Notes: generated by a model from the sequence alone, not told the origin. Counted from the first letter of the stretch, positions 1-6,345 are shown. The stretch: DNA of 8,259 bases from Microcaldota archaeon (GCA_021828345.1 JAJZJI010000051.1:1-8259); one strand, 5' to 3'. Translations and numbers: made by a program.

Positions 1-864
1 AAAAAAATAGGGCAGATAGATAAAATAAGACTAACTAGATCTGAGCTTAAATCATGCATACATAAATATGACGCAATACTTATAAGAGTAGAAACTGAGC
101 TAAATTATGATTTGCTTAAGAACGCAAAAAGACTAAAAGTTATAGGAAGTGCAACTACAGGTATAGAACATATAGATATGAGTTATGCAGCAAAACATAA
201 TATTAAGGTCTTTAACTTACATGGCACACACACTATTGCAACAGCAGAACATACGATGTGTTTGATGTTATCTTTGTCTAGAAATCTCCCATGGGCTTTT
301 GATTCACTTAAAAGTGGAGTTTGGGAACGCCATAATTTTATAGGGAATAATTTATACAAAAAACAACTAGGCATTATAGGCATGGGAAGAATAGGTAGTA
401 GAGTCGCAACGCTTGCCAATGCTTTTGGCATGAAAGTGGTATATTATGATAAAAATAAAAAAGCTGTACGTTGGAAGTATATGCCATTAAAAAAACTTGT
501 AGCTACATCTGATATAATATCAATACACGCTTCTTTAAATGATAGCAGTAGAAATCTTATTGATGGTAATATTATAAAATTAATGAAAAATAGCGCAATT
601 CTAATTAATACAGCTAGAGCCGCTATAGTAGATTATAACTCTTTAATTAAATCTTTGAAATTAAAACATATTAAAAGCGCTGCGATTGATGTTTATAATA
701 ATGAACCAATAGGCAATAATGATGCATTTATAATTGAATATGCAAAGTCGCATAATAATTTGCTTATTACCCCACATTTGGGTGCATCGACATACGAAAC
801 GGCATTTGAAGCTGCAATGCATATATCTAACACTGTTGCAAAATATCTTTTAAATAATACATAA
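1..864 (+). CDS. D-isomer 2-hydroxyacid dehydrogenase, phosphoglycerate dehydrogenase-like (5' partial)
   Basis: NAD-dependent oxidoreductase, most likely D-3-phosphoglycerate dehydrogenase (first step of serine synthesis, cytosolic). The frame is open from base 1, so the TTG at 112 is not the start; 287 residues are visible and the N-terminus is missing. In window numbering the nucleotide-binding loop GMGRIG is at 127-132, and Asp150 ending the second strand (VVYYD) favours NAD over NADP. The family catalytic trio is present: Arg206 (NTARAA), Glu235 (YNNEP) and His259 (TPHLGAS). Their spacing of 29 and 24 residues is close to the 29 and 23 of E. coli SerA. The protein ends soon after the last catalytic-domain helix, so it is a short form without an ACT regulatory domain and probably lacks serine feedback control. 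Substrate is inferred: glyoxylate/hydroxypyruvate reductases share these motifs. Confidence 0.87.
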   Translation, partial: KKIGQIDKIRLTRSELKSCIHKYDAILIRVETELNYDLLKNAKRLKVIGSATTGIEHIDMSYAAKHNIKVFNLHGTHTIATAEHTMCLMLSLSRNLPWAFDSLKSGVWERHNFIGNNLYKKQLGIIGMGRIGSRVATLANAFGMKVVYYDKNKKAVRWKYMPLKKLVATSDIISIHASLNDSSRNLIDGNIIKLMKNSAILINTARAAIVDYNSLIKSLKLKHIKSAAIDVYNNEPIGNNDAFIIEYAKSHNNLLITPHLGASTYETAFEAAMHISNTVAKYLLNNT

Positions 865-902
865 GTATTATTATGACAGGTGACGAGAGCACTACATAAT
901 CC

Positions 903-917
903 ATAAATATTATAAAA
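903..917 (+). promoter_or_regulatory. Archaeal TATA box for the LRV-like gene
   Basis: An ATAAATATTATAAAA stretch is centred about 28 bp before the ATG at 938. That is the distance expected between an archaeal TATA box and the transcription start, so the mRNA is probably leaderless. There is no Shine-Dalgarno sequence before the ATG, which agrees. Confidence 0.55.
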
Positions 918-937
918 CTTAAGTACTTTTTGATTAT

Positions 938-1309
938 ATGACAGAATCCACAAAAGAGGCAAAATTTAATGCAATTGATCCGATAAAATATTATAAAGAT
1001 ATATTAGACAATGAACACAACATAGGATCATTACACTTTATAGATTTCGAAGTTGCTGCAGAGTTAGCAAATGATCCTAAATATGCAAATGCCATGCTAA
1101 ATTATCCTTATTATAATATACGCGCGATTTATGCATCAGTAACCAAGGATATAGAGCATCAGAGAATTTTATCAAATGATAATGATTGGCGCGTTAGAGC
1201 AGGCCTTGCAACAAATAAGAATTTAGCATTAGAAGTATTTAAAATACTAAAGGCTGACGTAAATAACCAAATAACTTCTATAGTGAATGCGCGCAACAAT
1301 AAGCCTTAA
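938..1309 (+). CDS. Small helical repeat protein, LRV/HEAT-like
   Basis: A 123-residue soluble protein with no signal peptide or membrane segment. I do not recognise a named family. Residues 41-118 show repeating short helices with the flavour of leucine-rich-repeat-variant or HEAT-like units: 'ELANDPKYANAML', then 'ILSNDNDWRVRAGLATNKNLA', which fits the LRV pattern of Leu-Ala-x-Asp, Val-Arg and Ala-x-Asn. Such repeats usually bind other proteins. The iron-sulfur cysteine cluster found in some LRV proteins is absent; there is no cysteine in the protein. It sits 73 bp after the dehydrogenase gene with its own TATA box, so it is probably transcribed independently. Codon use is AT-rich like the neighbouring housekeeping genes. 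The function is unknown, and the repeat assignment rests on pattern only. Confidence 0.7.
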   Translation: MTESTKEAKFNAIDPIKYYKDILDNEHNIGSLHFIDFEVAAELANDPKYANAMLNYPYYNIRAIYASVTKDIEHQRILSNDNDWRVRAGLATNKNLALEVFKILKADVNNQITSIVNARNNKP

Positions 1310-1405
1310 TCTTTAACTTCACCCACTTTTAACGATCATATTGAAGGTTAAGCGATTGGAGTATAATAGACCTAAAATAATGGATGATTGTATAAATGAA
1401 CTAAC

Positions 1406-1741
1406 CTAACTTTTCAACGAACTTAGCTTCTTAACGAATTCCTCAAAAACAAGGTGTTTCTTCTCAGGGCTTAATTGAAAGACAGTTTTTATTATTGCAC
1501 CATCTGTGATTGTGAATATATAATTCAATTTTATAACGCTGTCCTGAGATGCTCCCTCGCTTGTAGAGATACGTATCCCTTTCATTTGAAGGTTTGTAGT
1601 TACACCTGCTATGACTATATTGCCCAGTTCCTCGAATAGCACCAATGCAGGTCTGATCTTTGAGCCTTCACCATCAGCAAATTGTACCCTTGTTATTACC
1701 ACATCTCCAGCTTTAGGCATGCTCCCACGCCGAGTAATCAC
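1406..1741 (-). CDS. PemK/MazF-like mRNA interferase toxin
   Basis: Probable toxin of a type II toxin-antitoxin pair; MazF/PemK proteins are ribosome-independent or ribosome-dependent endoribonucleases that cut mRNA. The N-terminal signature is clear: 'PKAGDVVITRVQF' followed by 'DGEGSKIRPALVL'. The conserved Arg before Pro-Ala-Leu-Val (residue 30 from the GTG) and Thr in 'GVTTN' (48-49) match the catalytic Arg/Thr positions of MazF. The full length of 111 residues is normal. Two starts are possible: GTG at 1741, or ATG at 1720, which gives MPKAGDVV and fits the family N-terminus better. With the ATG, the gene overlaps the antitoxin stop by 8 nt (ATGCCTAA), typical of translational coupling. 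An AGGTGAT Shine-Dalgarno-like site at 1743-1737 lies a rather long 16 nt before that ATG. I favour 1720. Base composition is more GC-rich than the flanks. Confidence 0.85.
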   Translation of the reverse strand: MITRRGSMPKAGDVVITRVQFADGEGSKIRPALVLFEELGNIVIAGVTTNLQMKGIRISTSEGASQDSVIKLNYIFTITDGAIIKTVFQLSPEKKHLVFEEFVKKLSSLKS

Positions 1742-1934
1742 CTTCCCCCCATAGCTCTTTCATCTTGGTTTTCTGGGCTTCCTGAACAAACTTATCAAAC
1801 TCTTTCATCTCCCTGGCACTTTCTATAAGACCTAAAATTATCTCACTATAAGTCTCTCTCGGGTATTTCTTAATCTGTTTCAGTGCCTTAACCACTGACT
1901 TGCTTAATTGTATTGTAGTTATTTCATCAGGCAT
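1713..1934 (-). CDS. Antitoxin, ribbon-helix-helix-like, partner of the PemK/MazF-like toxin
   Basis: A 73-residue acidic-tailed protein placed directly upstream of, and overlapping, the toxin gene. Residues 5-10 (ITTIQL) look like the DNA-binding beta strand of a ribbon-helix-helix fold, followed by two helices ('SKSVVKALKQIKK' and 'TYSEIILGLIESA'). This resembles the short archaeal antitoxins that begin 'TTI-(R/Q)-(V/L)-S'. The C-terminal part (KELWGEGDYSAWEHA) is a plausible toxin-binding tail rich in Trp and acidic residues. By analogy it binds the toxin and, through the N-terminal half, represses its own promoter. The ATG at 1934 has a well-placed AGGTG (1946-1942). The exact family is not certain; the genetic context makes the antitoxin role likely. 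Confidence 0.8.
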   Translation of the reverse strand: MPDEITTIQLSKSVVKALKQIKKYPRETYSEIILGLIESAREMKEFDKFVQEAQKTKMKELWGEGDYSAWEHA

Positions 1935-1941
1935 TATATAA

Positions 1942-1976
1942 CACCTATAGTTAGTATATAGTACATTATATATTTA
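1942..1976 (-). promoter_or_regulatory. Toxin-antitoxin promoter, Shine-Dalgarno site and small dyad
   Basis: Reading the minus strand, a TAAATATATAAT TATA box (1976-1965) is followed by an AGGTG Shine-Dalgarno site (1946-1942) 7 nt before the antitoxin ATG. Between them is a 5-bp inverted repeat, CTATA (1945-1949) and TATAG (1957-1961) on the plus strand. It lies where an autoregulating antitoxin would block transcription. The dyad is short and could be chance in AT-rich DNA. Confidence 0.45.
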
Positions 1977-2057
1977 GCCTTTGCGCTAGAGATTACGTTG
2001 AGTAATAAACTCCTCTTGGTTCAAACTAGACACCAAATGCACTTGGGCACATCTTCA

Positions 2058-2078
2058 AAATAAATAGTTAAATAACTT
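2058..2078 (+). promoter_or_regulatory. Probable TATA region for the SRPBCC gene
   Basis: AAAATAAATAGTTAAATAAC lies 20-40 bp before the GTG at 2098. It has archaeal TATA-like composition at a distance that predicts a very short leader. The surrounding DNA is AT-rich, so the exact box is uncertain. The rest of 1935-2097 shows nothing else I can name. Confidence 0.4.
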
Positions 2079-2097
2079 CAAATTTCATAATTAAATT

Positions 2098-2565
2098 GTG
2101 AGTTATATGGCTGGCCAGGACTATACGATTACGATTTTGGTAAATAAAAGTCCAGAAGAGGTCTTTAGGGCCATCAACAATGTTCGGGGATGGTGGTCCG
2201 GAGAGGTCACTGGGAGAACAGATAGGCTTGGAGCTGTATGGGAGTACCGCTACAAGGACATGCACCGTTCAAAACAAAAGATAACAAAACGTATATTAGG
2301 CAAAAAAGTAGTATGGCACGTAATGGACAGCCATCTCAGTTTTATAAAAGATAAAGAAGAATGGAACGGTACGGATATTGTATTTGATATAACCAAGAAG
2401 GGTGATAAAACAGAATTACGTTTCACACACGTTGGTCTGGCTCCAAAAATCGAATGCTATAATGCTTGTTCAGACGCATGGCGCTTTTATATAAAAAATA
2501 ATCTACGTAATCTGATAATGAATGATAAAGGGCAGCCAAACCCTAGAGAAAAGAGGGCAAAGTGA
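2098..2565 (+). CDS. SRPBCC superfamily protein, AHSA1-like
   Basis: A 155-residue START/Bet v 1-fold (SRPBCC) protein of the AHSA1 type, a family with a hydrophobic ligand cavity and mostly unknown ligands. Family marks are 'SPEEVFRAINNVRGWW' (18-33), the central 'GKKVVWHV' strand (68-75), 'WNGTDIVFDI' (89-98) and the terminal helix after 'CSDAW' (124-128). It closely resembles stand-alone SRPBCC proteins I know from bacteria such as Bacteroidetes, in particular the 'NNVRGWW', 'TDIVF' and 'FTHVGL' segments, which suggests transfer from bacteria. The start is GTG at 2098 or ATG at 2107; the second fits the usual N-terminus. The gene points away from the toxin-antitoxin pair and converges on map. 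Composition changes inside the gene: GC-rich at the 5' end, AT-rich in the 3' half. Biological role unknown. Confidence 0.88.
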   Translation: MSYMAGQDYTITILVNKSPEEVFRAINNVRGWWSGEVTGRTDRLGAVWEYRYKDMHRSKQKITKRILGKKVVWHVMDSHLSFIKDKEEWNGTDIVFDITKKGDKTELRFTHVGLAPKIECYNACSDAWRFYIKNNLRNLIMNDKGQPNPREKRAK

Positions 2566-2640
2566 ATTGAAGATAGTTAATTTAACAATTAATAATGTGA
2601 AAATGGTAATTTGCATTTACTTTATAGACGTAAAATCGGA

Positions 2641-2666
2641 TAATTTTTAACTAATTATTAAAATTA
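2641..2666. terminator. AT-only imperfect hairpin between convergent genes
   Basis: TAATTTTTAA (2641-2650) and TTAAAATTA (2658-2666) form an imperfect stem with a one-base bulge around a 7-nt loop. It lies between the ends of the SRPBCC gene and map, with a T5 run on the plus strand at 2644-2648. Archaeal termination relies mainly on T-runs, so this could end the SRPBCC transcript. An AT-only stem is weak evidence. Confidence 0.25.
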
Positions 2667-2696
2667 TATGGTGGTTAAAATTTAATTGTACTCAAA

Positions 2697-3632
2697 TTAT
2701 TTTGTAAGTACTTTACACCCGTTTGCTTCAACAAGTACCGTAACTTCTGATTGTGATACCATACCATTCCCAATTTCTAAAAGAATTGGATGTGCTTCAA
2801 TAGCTCCAAGTTTTACCAGCTCATTTATTCCAGAATATATGTTAAAATGTGAGTCTATTCCATTTGCAAGCCAGCGCACCGCGAATGGGGTGCTGCTAAA
2901 ATGTTCTTCTATATTCTTAATCAACGCGCGAGATGAATTTAACCTTGGTTGAACTGTTTCTACATAACTATATATTTCACACCTATCACTATCAGCAACC
3001 ATACCTTTACCATTAGTTGCAAACGGCTCTATTGATATTACCATACCTTCCTCTAAAACATCTACACTTCCATCATCATAATTAGGTATGAAAAACCCGC
3101 TGTGCAAATTATCTATATCAAGTCCATGACCTCCAAGGTTACGTATTGGCTTGACCCCATATTTTAATAATACAGTATTTATCTCTCTACCAATTTCTGA
3201 CGAGGTAATTCCTGCTCTTAGCTTAGAGAGCGCTGCATCCAATGCGTAATTGGCAGCGTCTATTAATTTTCCATTTTTTCCAGATAAATCAATTGTAATA
3301 GCACAATCTCCAGATATGCCATCTTTATACGCCCCGAAATCTACTTTAACAATATCAGTTTCAGTAAATATCCGCTCATCATCAAATGAAGGAGTATAGT
3401 GAGCCGCCTCATTATTTATAGACAAATTTATTGGAAATGCAGGTGCATATCCTTGATCATTTAGATATTTTTCTGCAGCTATTGCAACCTCTTTGACTAA
3501 TGCACCAGGTTTAACAAGAGTTTTTGCATAATTTAATGCTTTATATGATACATGCCCAACTTCCTCTAAAAGTTTTTCTTTCATATCCACGTTATCAGTC
3601 ATTTTACCATCCACAATCAATTTATTAAACAT
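2697..3632 (-). CDS. map: Methionine aminopeptidase, type II (archaeal)
   Basis: Cytosolic metalloprotease that removes the initiator methionine from new proteins. All metal ligands align with P. furiosus MetAP: Asp98, Asp109, His169, Glu202 and Glu296 (P. furiosus D82, D93, H153, E187, E280). The accessory histidines His78 and His177 are also present. Key segments are 'FPINLSINNEAAHYTP', 'VKVDFGAYKDG', 'NLGGHGLDIDNLHSG' and 'MVISIEPFA'. The residue after the last Glu is Val, where the family usually has His ('SEVTVLV' rather than 'xEHTxxV'). At 311 residues it is slightly long: the alignment offset of 16 suggests translation may begin at Met17 (ATG at 3584) rather than Met1 at 3632, or that there is a short lineage-specific extension. 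No clear Shine-Dalgarno site decides this. It starts 12 bp after polB ends and is probably co-transcribed with it. Confidence 0.95.
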   Translation of the reverse strand: MFNKLIVDGKMTDNVDMKEKLLEEVGHVSYKALNYAKTLVKPGALVKEVAIAAEKYLNDQGYAPAFPINLSINNEAAHYTPSFDDERIFTETDIVKVDFGAYKDGISGDCAITIDLSGKNGKLIDAANYALDAALSKLRAGITSSEIGREINTVLLKYGVKPIRNLGGHGLDIDNLHSGFFIPNYDDGSVDVLEEGMVISIEPFATNGKGMVADSDRCEIYSYVETVQPRLNSSRALIKNIEEHFSSTPFAVRWLANGIDSHFNIYSGINELVKLGAIEAHPILLEIGNGMVSQSEVTVLVEANGCKVLTK

Positions 3633-3644
3633 AATTTATAATTT

Positions 3645-6113
3645 TTATAGCTTTTTTTGAGTTCCAGACAATTTTAACTCATCCTCTTCAAAATTTAGTT
3701 CTTTTAGTATTCGCATTACAGCAGGCATTACCTGATGGTTAACGTAGTAATCAACATCATAATCCTTTGCGAACTCAAGTAAAACTGCTTTGTCTGATAT
3801 AGTATTTCCGCTCTTCCCTATAACGTAACTTATCACGGCGCTTTCCATATCACTTTTCTTTTTAAGTCCCATGTCCACAGCTTTTTTTGCAGCGCCCAAT
3901 TCTGGCGATTTAGAGTCATAATCATCTATCTTCTTTCGCAGTTGGGTATTTATTGTCAATTGGTCTAAGGGAACTGCACCCTCTTTTAATAACATTATTG
4001 TATCTTTCACTATTTGGGCTGCGCGCTGTGGACTGCCTTCTTTTAGTATTGTTTCTAAAACGCGCCTTTGAGTATCGCGCGCTATTTTTGACCAATCCCT
4101 GCGCACAAGTTCAAATCCACGTATCTTTATTTTATTATTTTTTGTTATCATTGCATACTTCTTTTTCGCGCCAGCACTGCCAGTGGCAGTTTTCTTACCT
4201 ACAAAAAGCCCTCTTACATAAAAATCTTCTAATTCAAGTTCCATACCTTCAGGCAAATTTTTATTGAATTCTTTCATAAATTGAAGCGCATCTTCCTCAC
4301 TTTTATCATTAAGTAGTATTACTATTGAATCAGTATCGCTGTATATTACTTTAAATCCATAATTATCAGCTTTTATTATAGTATCCTTGATATACTGCCT
4401 GCCATATGCAGTAACGCTACCAGCGCATTCCCTCGAATACCACCTAGACCTTGGGTATCCTAAATAACCAAAAAATGAATTTGATACGATTTTCAACGCT
4501 TGTGACCTGGAACCTAGAAATATATTTTCTGGGTTCTTTTTATATTCTTTCTTAACTGTTGATCTTTGCTCTATTAATTGCTTTAAAATTATAGGGGTTA
4601 CAACCTTTTTTGTTTTGCTGAATTTTGTATTTATAGGTGAAAGATGATAATCAGTGCAATCTTCACAAATAGATGATGGATCTATATTGTGGGCTATTAT
4701 TATTGATGGATATAACCCTCTAAAATCAAATATTGCAAGCTTCTCATAAACCCCAGGATCTGGCGTTTTAACATATGCACCTTCAATCGGATTTAACATA
4801 CGGGCACGTATTTCCTCATCTTTTGGTTTATTAGGGATTATCTCATTAAACATTAATGCATAACGCATTAGCATATATTCAACCAACTGACCGGTTGTTG
4901 ATACGGCGGTATCACTTAGCACATTGCCAGTCGTCCTTGACAATTCTATCATTATAGGTATAAATTTATTATAAACCGTTTCAAGAGCATGCGAATCGGC
5001 AAGATTGTATTTTGCAAGCAACTTTAACTCCGACTCATTCCCATCCCATAATTTAAATATATCTAATTTTTCAACTGTTACTTTCTCAGAACCCGCTATA
5101 GCTTCGTATACATTTTTTAGAGTATAACTGTTTAATTTTAGCAGATTTTCAGCTGCACCTACAACGGATATAAATTTCACCACAAGATACATATCTACAT
5201 GGACTCTACCACCAATTTTAACCTTATCCACAAGACCGTGGCGTTCTATTCTCGTATCTCCTGATCCTCTAGCTAAGTTAAAATTTATTTTTAATGCCTG
5301 CGCCCGCTCAAGCATATATCTAATGTCAAAATTGGCCGAGTTATAACCAGTAATTATATCGATATCGTTTTCCTTTATTATATCAACAAAATGCTCAAAC
5401 ATTGCACGTTCATCTGTTACATAATCAACAAATGGCAATTCTATTTTTTTGGAAGTTATTACTCTACTCTCATTTTTTTTTCTTGATTTTATTGAATAAC
5501 TTATCATAATAACTGGATCTTTTTCAGGGCGTGGAACACCTAATGGGTTATATGTTTCTATATCAAAAAACAGTATATTTAATTGCGGTTCTAATGGTAC
5601 GTGCATTTCTTCAAATTCCTTCAATTCCAACCTATTATTTTCTTTTAATATTTTAAACAAATAAAGATTAAATGGTATTATATTTTTATCAAGTGCATAA
5701 CGCCTTGCAAATGGTATATCATACTCAAACCTTCTACCGTATTTAGACATAGCAGCGGCAAGCTTTGGAACATCAGAAGGAAGTTGTACGTATATCTTAT
5801 ATACATCAACTGTTTTACCAAATAATTCTTTTTTTGTCGCTTCAATTTTAGTGGATGATATTTTTCTACCGTTATCATAAAGTTCTGTTTCATTTAAAAT
5901 AGATATTTGCGTATCTTTATTTGGTATAAGATAAAAGTATGGTTTAAACGTACTGTCAAATATTTCTTTTGAGGTACCGTCTTTGCATTTTACTATTATT
6001 CGAATTTTGGCAGCTCCATTAATTATAAGATAATCCAACTCCATTATGGCACCCTCTAAGGCTAATGGCTCTGGTGTTAGCATATTTTCATTAATAGAAA
6101 CAGGCTCCTGCAT
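3645..6113 (-). CDS. polB: Family B replicative DNA polymerase
   Basis: DNA-dependent DNA polymerase with 3'-5' proofreading, 822 residues with no intein. Exonuclease motifs: I, FDIE (183-186, Asp184/Glu186); II, YNSANFD (257-263, Asp263); III, YNLAD (369-373). Polymerase motifs: A, DFRGLYPS (463-470); B, K541 to 'NSFFG' (545-549); C, YSDTDS (591-596); then KKKY (650-653). The uracil read-ahead pocket of archaeal PolB is kept: Tyr28, Pro58, Tyr59, Val115 and Arg138 match P. furiosus Y7, P36, Y37, V93 and R119. About ten extra residues (639-648) precede KKKY compared with P. furiosus. The C-terminus ends at 'GTQKKL', so the usual PCNA-binding box looks truncated. Met24 (ATG at 6044) aligns with the usual family start and has GAGGGTG 5 nt upstream; Met1 fits a leaderless transcript. 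First gene of a likely operon with map. Confidence 0.97.
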   Translation of the reverse strand: MQEPVSINENMLTPEPLALEGAIMELDYLIINGAAKIRIIVKCKDGTSKEIFDSTFKPYFYLIPNKDTQISILNETELYDNGRKISSTKIEATKKELFGKTVDVYKIYVQLPSDVPKLAAAMSKYGRRFEYDIPFARRYALDKNIIPFNLYLFKILKENNRLELKEFEEMHVPLEPQLNILFFDIETYNPLGVPRPEKDPVIMISYSIKSRKKNESRVITSKKIELPFVDYVTDERAMFEHFVDIIKENDIDIITGYNSANFDIRYMLERAQALKINFNLARGSGDTRIERHGLVDKVKIGGRVHVDMYLVVKFISVVGAAENLLKLNSYTLKNVYEAIAGSEKVTVEKLDIFKLWDGNESELKLLAKYNLADSHALETVYNKFIPIMIELSRTTGNVLSDTAVSTTGQLVEYMLMRYALMFNEIIPNKPKDEEIRARMLNPIEGAYVKTPDPGVYEKLAIFDFRGLYPSIIIAHNIDPSSICEDCTDYHLSPINTKFSKTKKVVTPIILKQLIEQRSTVKKEYKKNPENIFLGSRSQALKIVSNSFFGYLGYPRSRWYSRECAGSVTAYGRQYIKDTIIKADNYGFKVIYSDTDSIVILLNDKSEEDALQFMKEFNKNLPEGMELELEDFYVRGLFVGKKTATGSAGAKKKYAMITKNNKIKIRGFELVRRDWSKIARDTQRRVLETILKEGSPQRAAQIVKDTIMLLKEGAVPLDQLTINTQLRKKIDDYDSKSPELGAAKKAVDMGLKKKSDMESAVISYVIGKSGNTISDKAVLLEFAKDYDVDYYVNHQVMPAVMRILKELNFEEDELKLSGTQKKL
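6050..6056 (-). promoter_or_regulatory. Shine-Dalgarno-like site supporting an internal polB start
   Basis: GAGGGTG on the minus strand lies 5 nt before the ATG at 6044. That ATG begins MELDYLII, which aligns with the canonical first residues of archaeal PolB (MxLDxDY). This makes 6044 a serious alternative to 6113 as the translation start. Confidence 0.4.
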
Positions 6114-6135
6114 AATATATAATATACATTAAATA

Positions 6136-6152
6136 GTTATTTAATATTAAAG
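6136..6152 (-). promoter_or_regulatory. Probable polB TATA box
   Basis: On the minus strand, CTTTAATATTAAATAA lies 24-39 bp before the ATG at 6113. This is the distance for a leaderless or near-leaderless transcript starting at the upstream ATG, or for a leader of about 70 nt if the ATG at 6044 is used. Confidence 0.45.
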
Positions 6153-6244
6153 ATTGCAGCTGTCATAAATCAATTTAACTAATAAATATTTGCCATCTAT
6201 AATTTTATTGACTAAATTTTGTAGTAATATAATTAAGAACTATC

Positions 6245-6261
6245 TTTTACTAAAAGTAAAA
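6245..6261. repeat. 7-bp palindrome in the divergent polB/AAA+ promoter region
   Basis: TTTTACT (6245-6251), spacer AAA, AGTAAAA (6255-6261): a perfect inverted repeat. It lies about 15 bp before the distal TATA box of the AAA+ gene and about 130 bp upstream of polB. It may be an operator for a dimeric regulator. It could also be chance in AT-rich DNA. Confidence 0.4.
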
Positions 6262-6275
6262 TTTATAACGATATG

Positions 6276-6283
6276 TTTAAATA
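6276..6283 (+). promoter_or_regulatory. Distal TATA box of the AAA+ gene
   Basis: TTTAAATA, a strong archaeal TATA consensus, followed by a T-rich stretch. It predicts a transcription start near 6303 and a leader of about 40-50 nt. Confidence 0.45.
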
Positions 6284-6307
6284 CTTTTTTATTATCAAGC
6301 AGATACC

Positions 6308-6315
6308 TTTAAATA
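6308..6315 (+). promoter_or_regulatory. Proximal TATA box of the AAA+ gene
   Basis: A second identical TTTAAATA, exactly 32 bp after the first. It predicts a start near 6337 and a leader of about 9 nt to the GTG at 6346 or 18 nt to the ATG at 6355. In the latter case GTGAT at 6346-6350 would serve as a Shine-Dalgarno site 4 nt from the ATG. Confidence 0.55.
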
Positions 6316-6345
6316 TTACCCAACTCACTTATCCTCTTATGTAAT

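Noticed and set aside
1313..1351. Imperfect inverted repeat TTAACTTCA / TGAAGGTTAA as a terminator between convergent genes
   Set aside because: The arms mismatch by a bulge, the loop is about 20 nt, and no T-run follows. It is too weak to annotate.
2018..2036. TTGGTTCAAAC...ACACCA resembles a tRNA T-arm and 3' end
   Set aside because: The bases on either side of the TTCAAAC loop do not pair, and no acceptor or anticodon arm is found upstream. It is neither a tRNA nor a convincing tRNA remnant.
2686..2952. Plus-strand open frame at the 3' end of map
   Set aside because: It overlaps the conserved C-terminal part of the aminopeptidase, including the last metal ligand, and shows no family features of its own.
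3953..4267. Plus-strand open frame opposite polB
   Set aside because: Low-complexity Leu-rich translation with no promoter or family motif, lying within the strongly supported polymerase gene.
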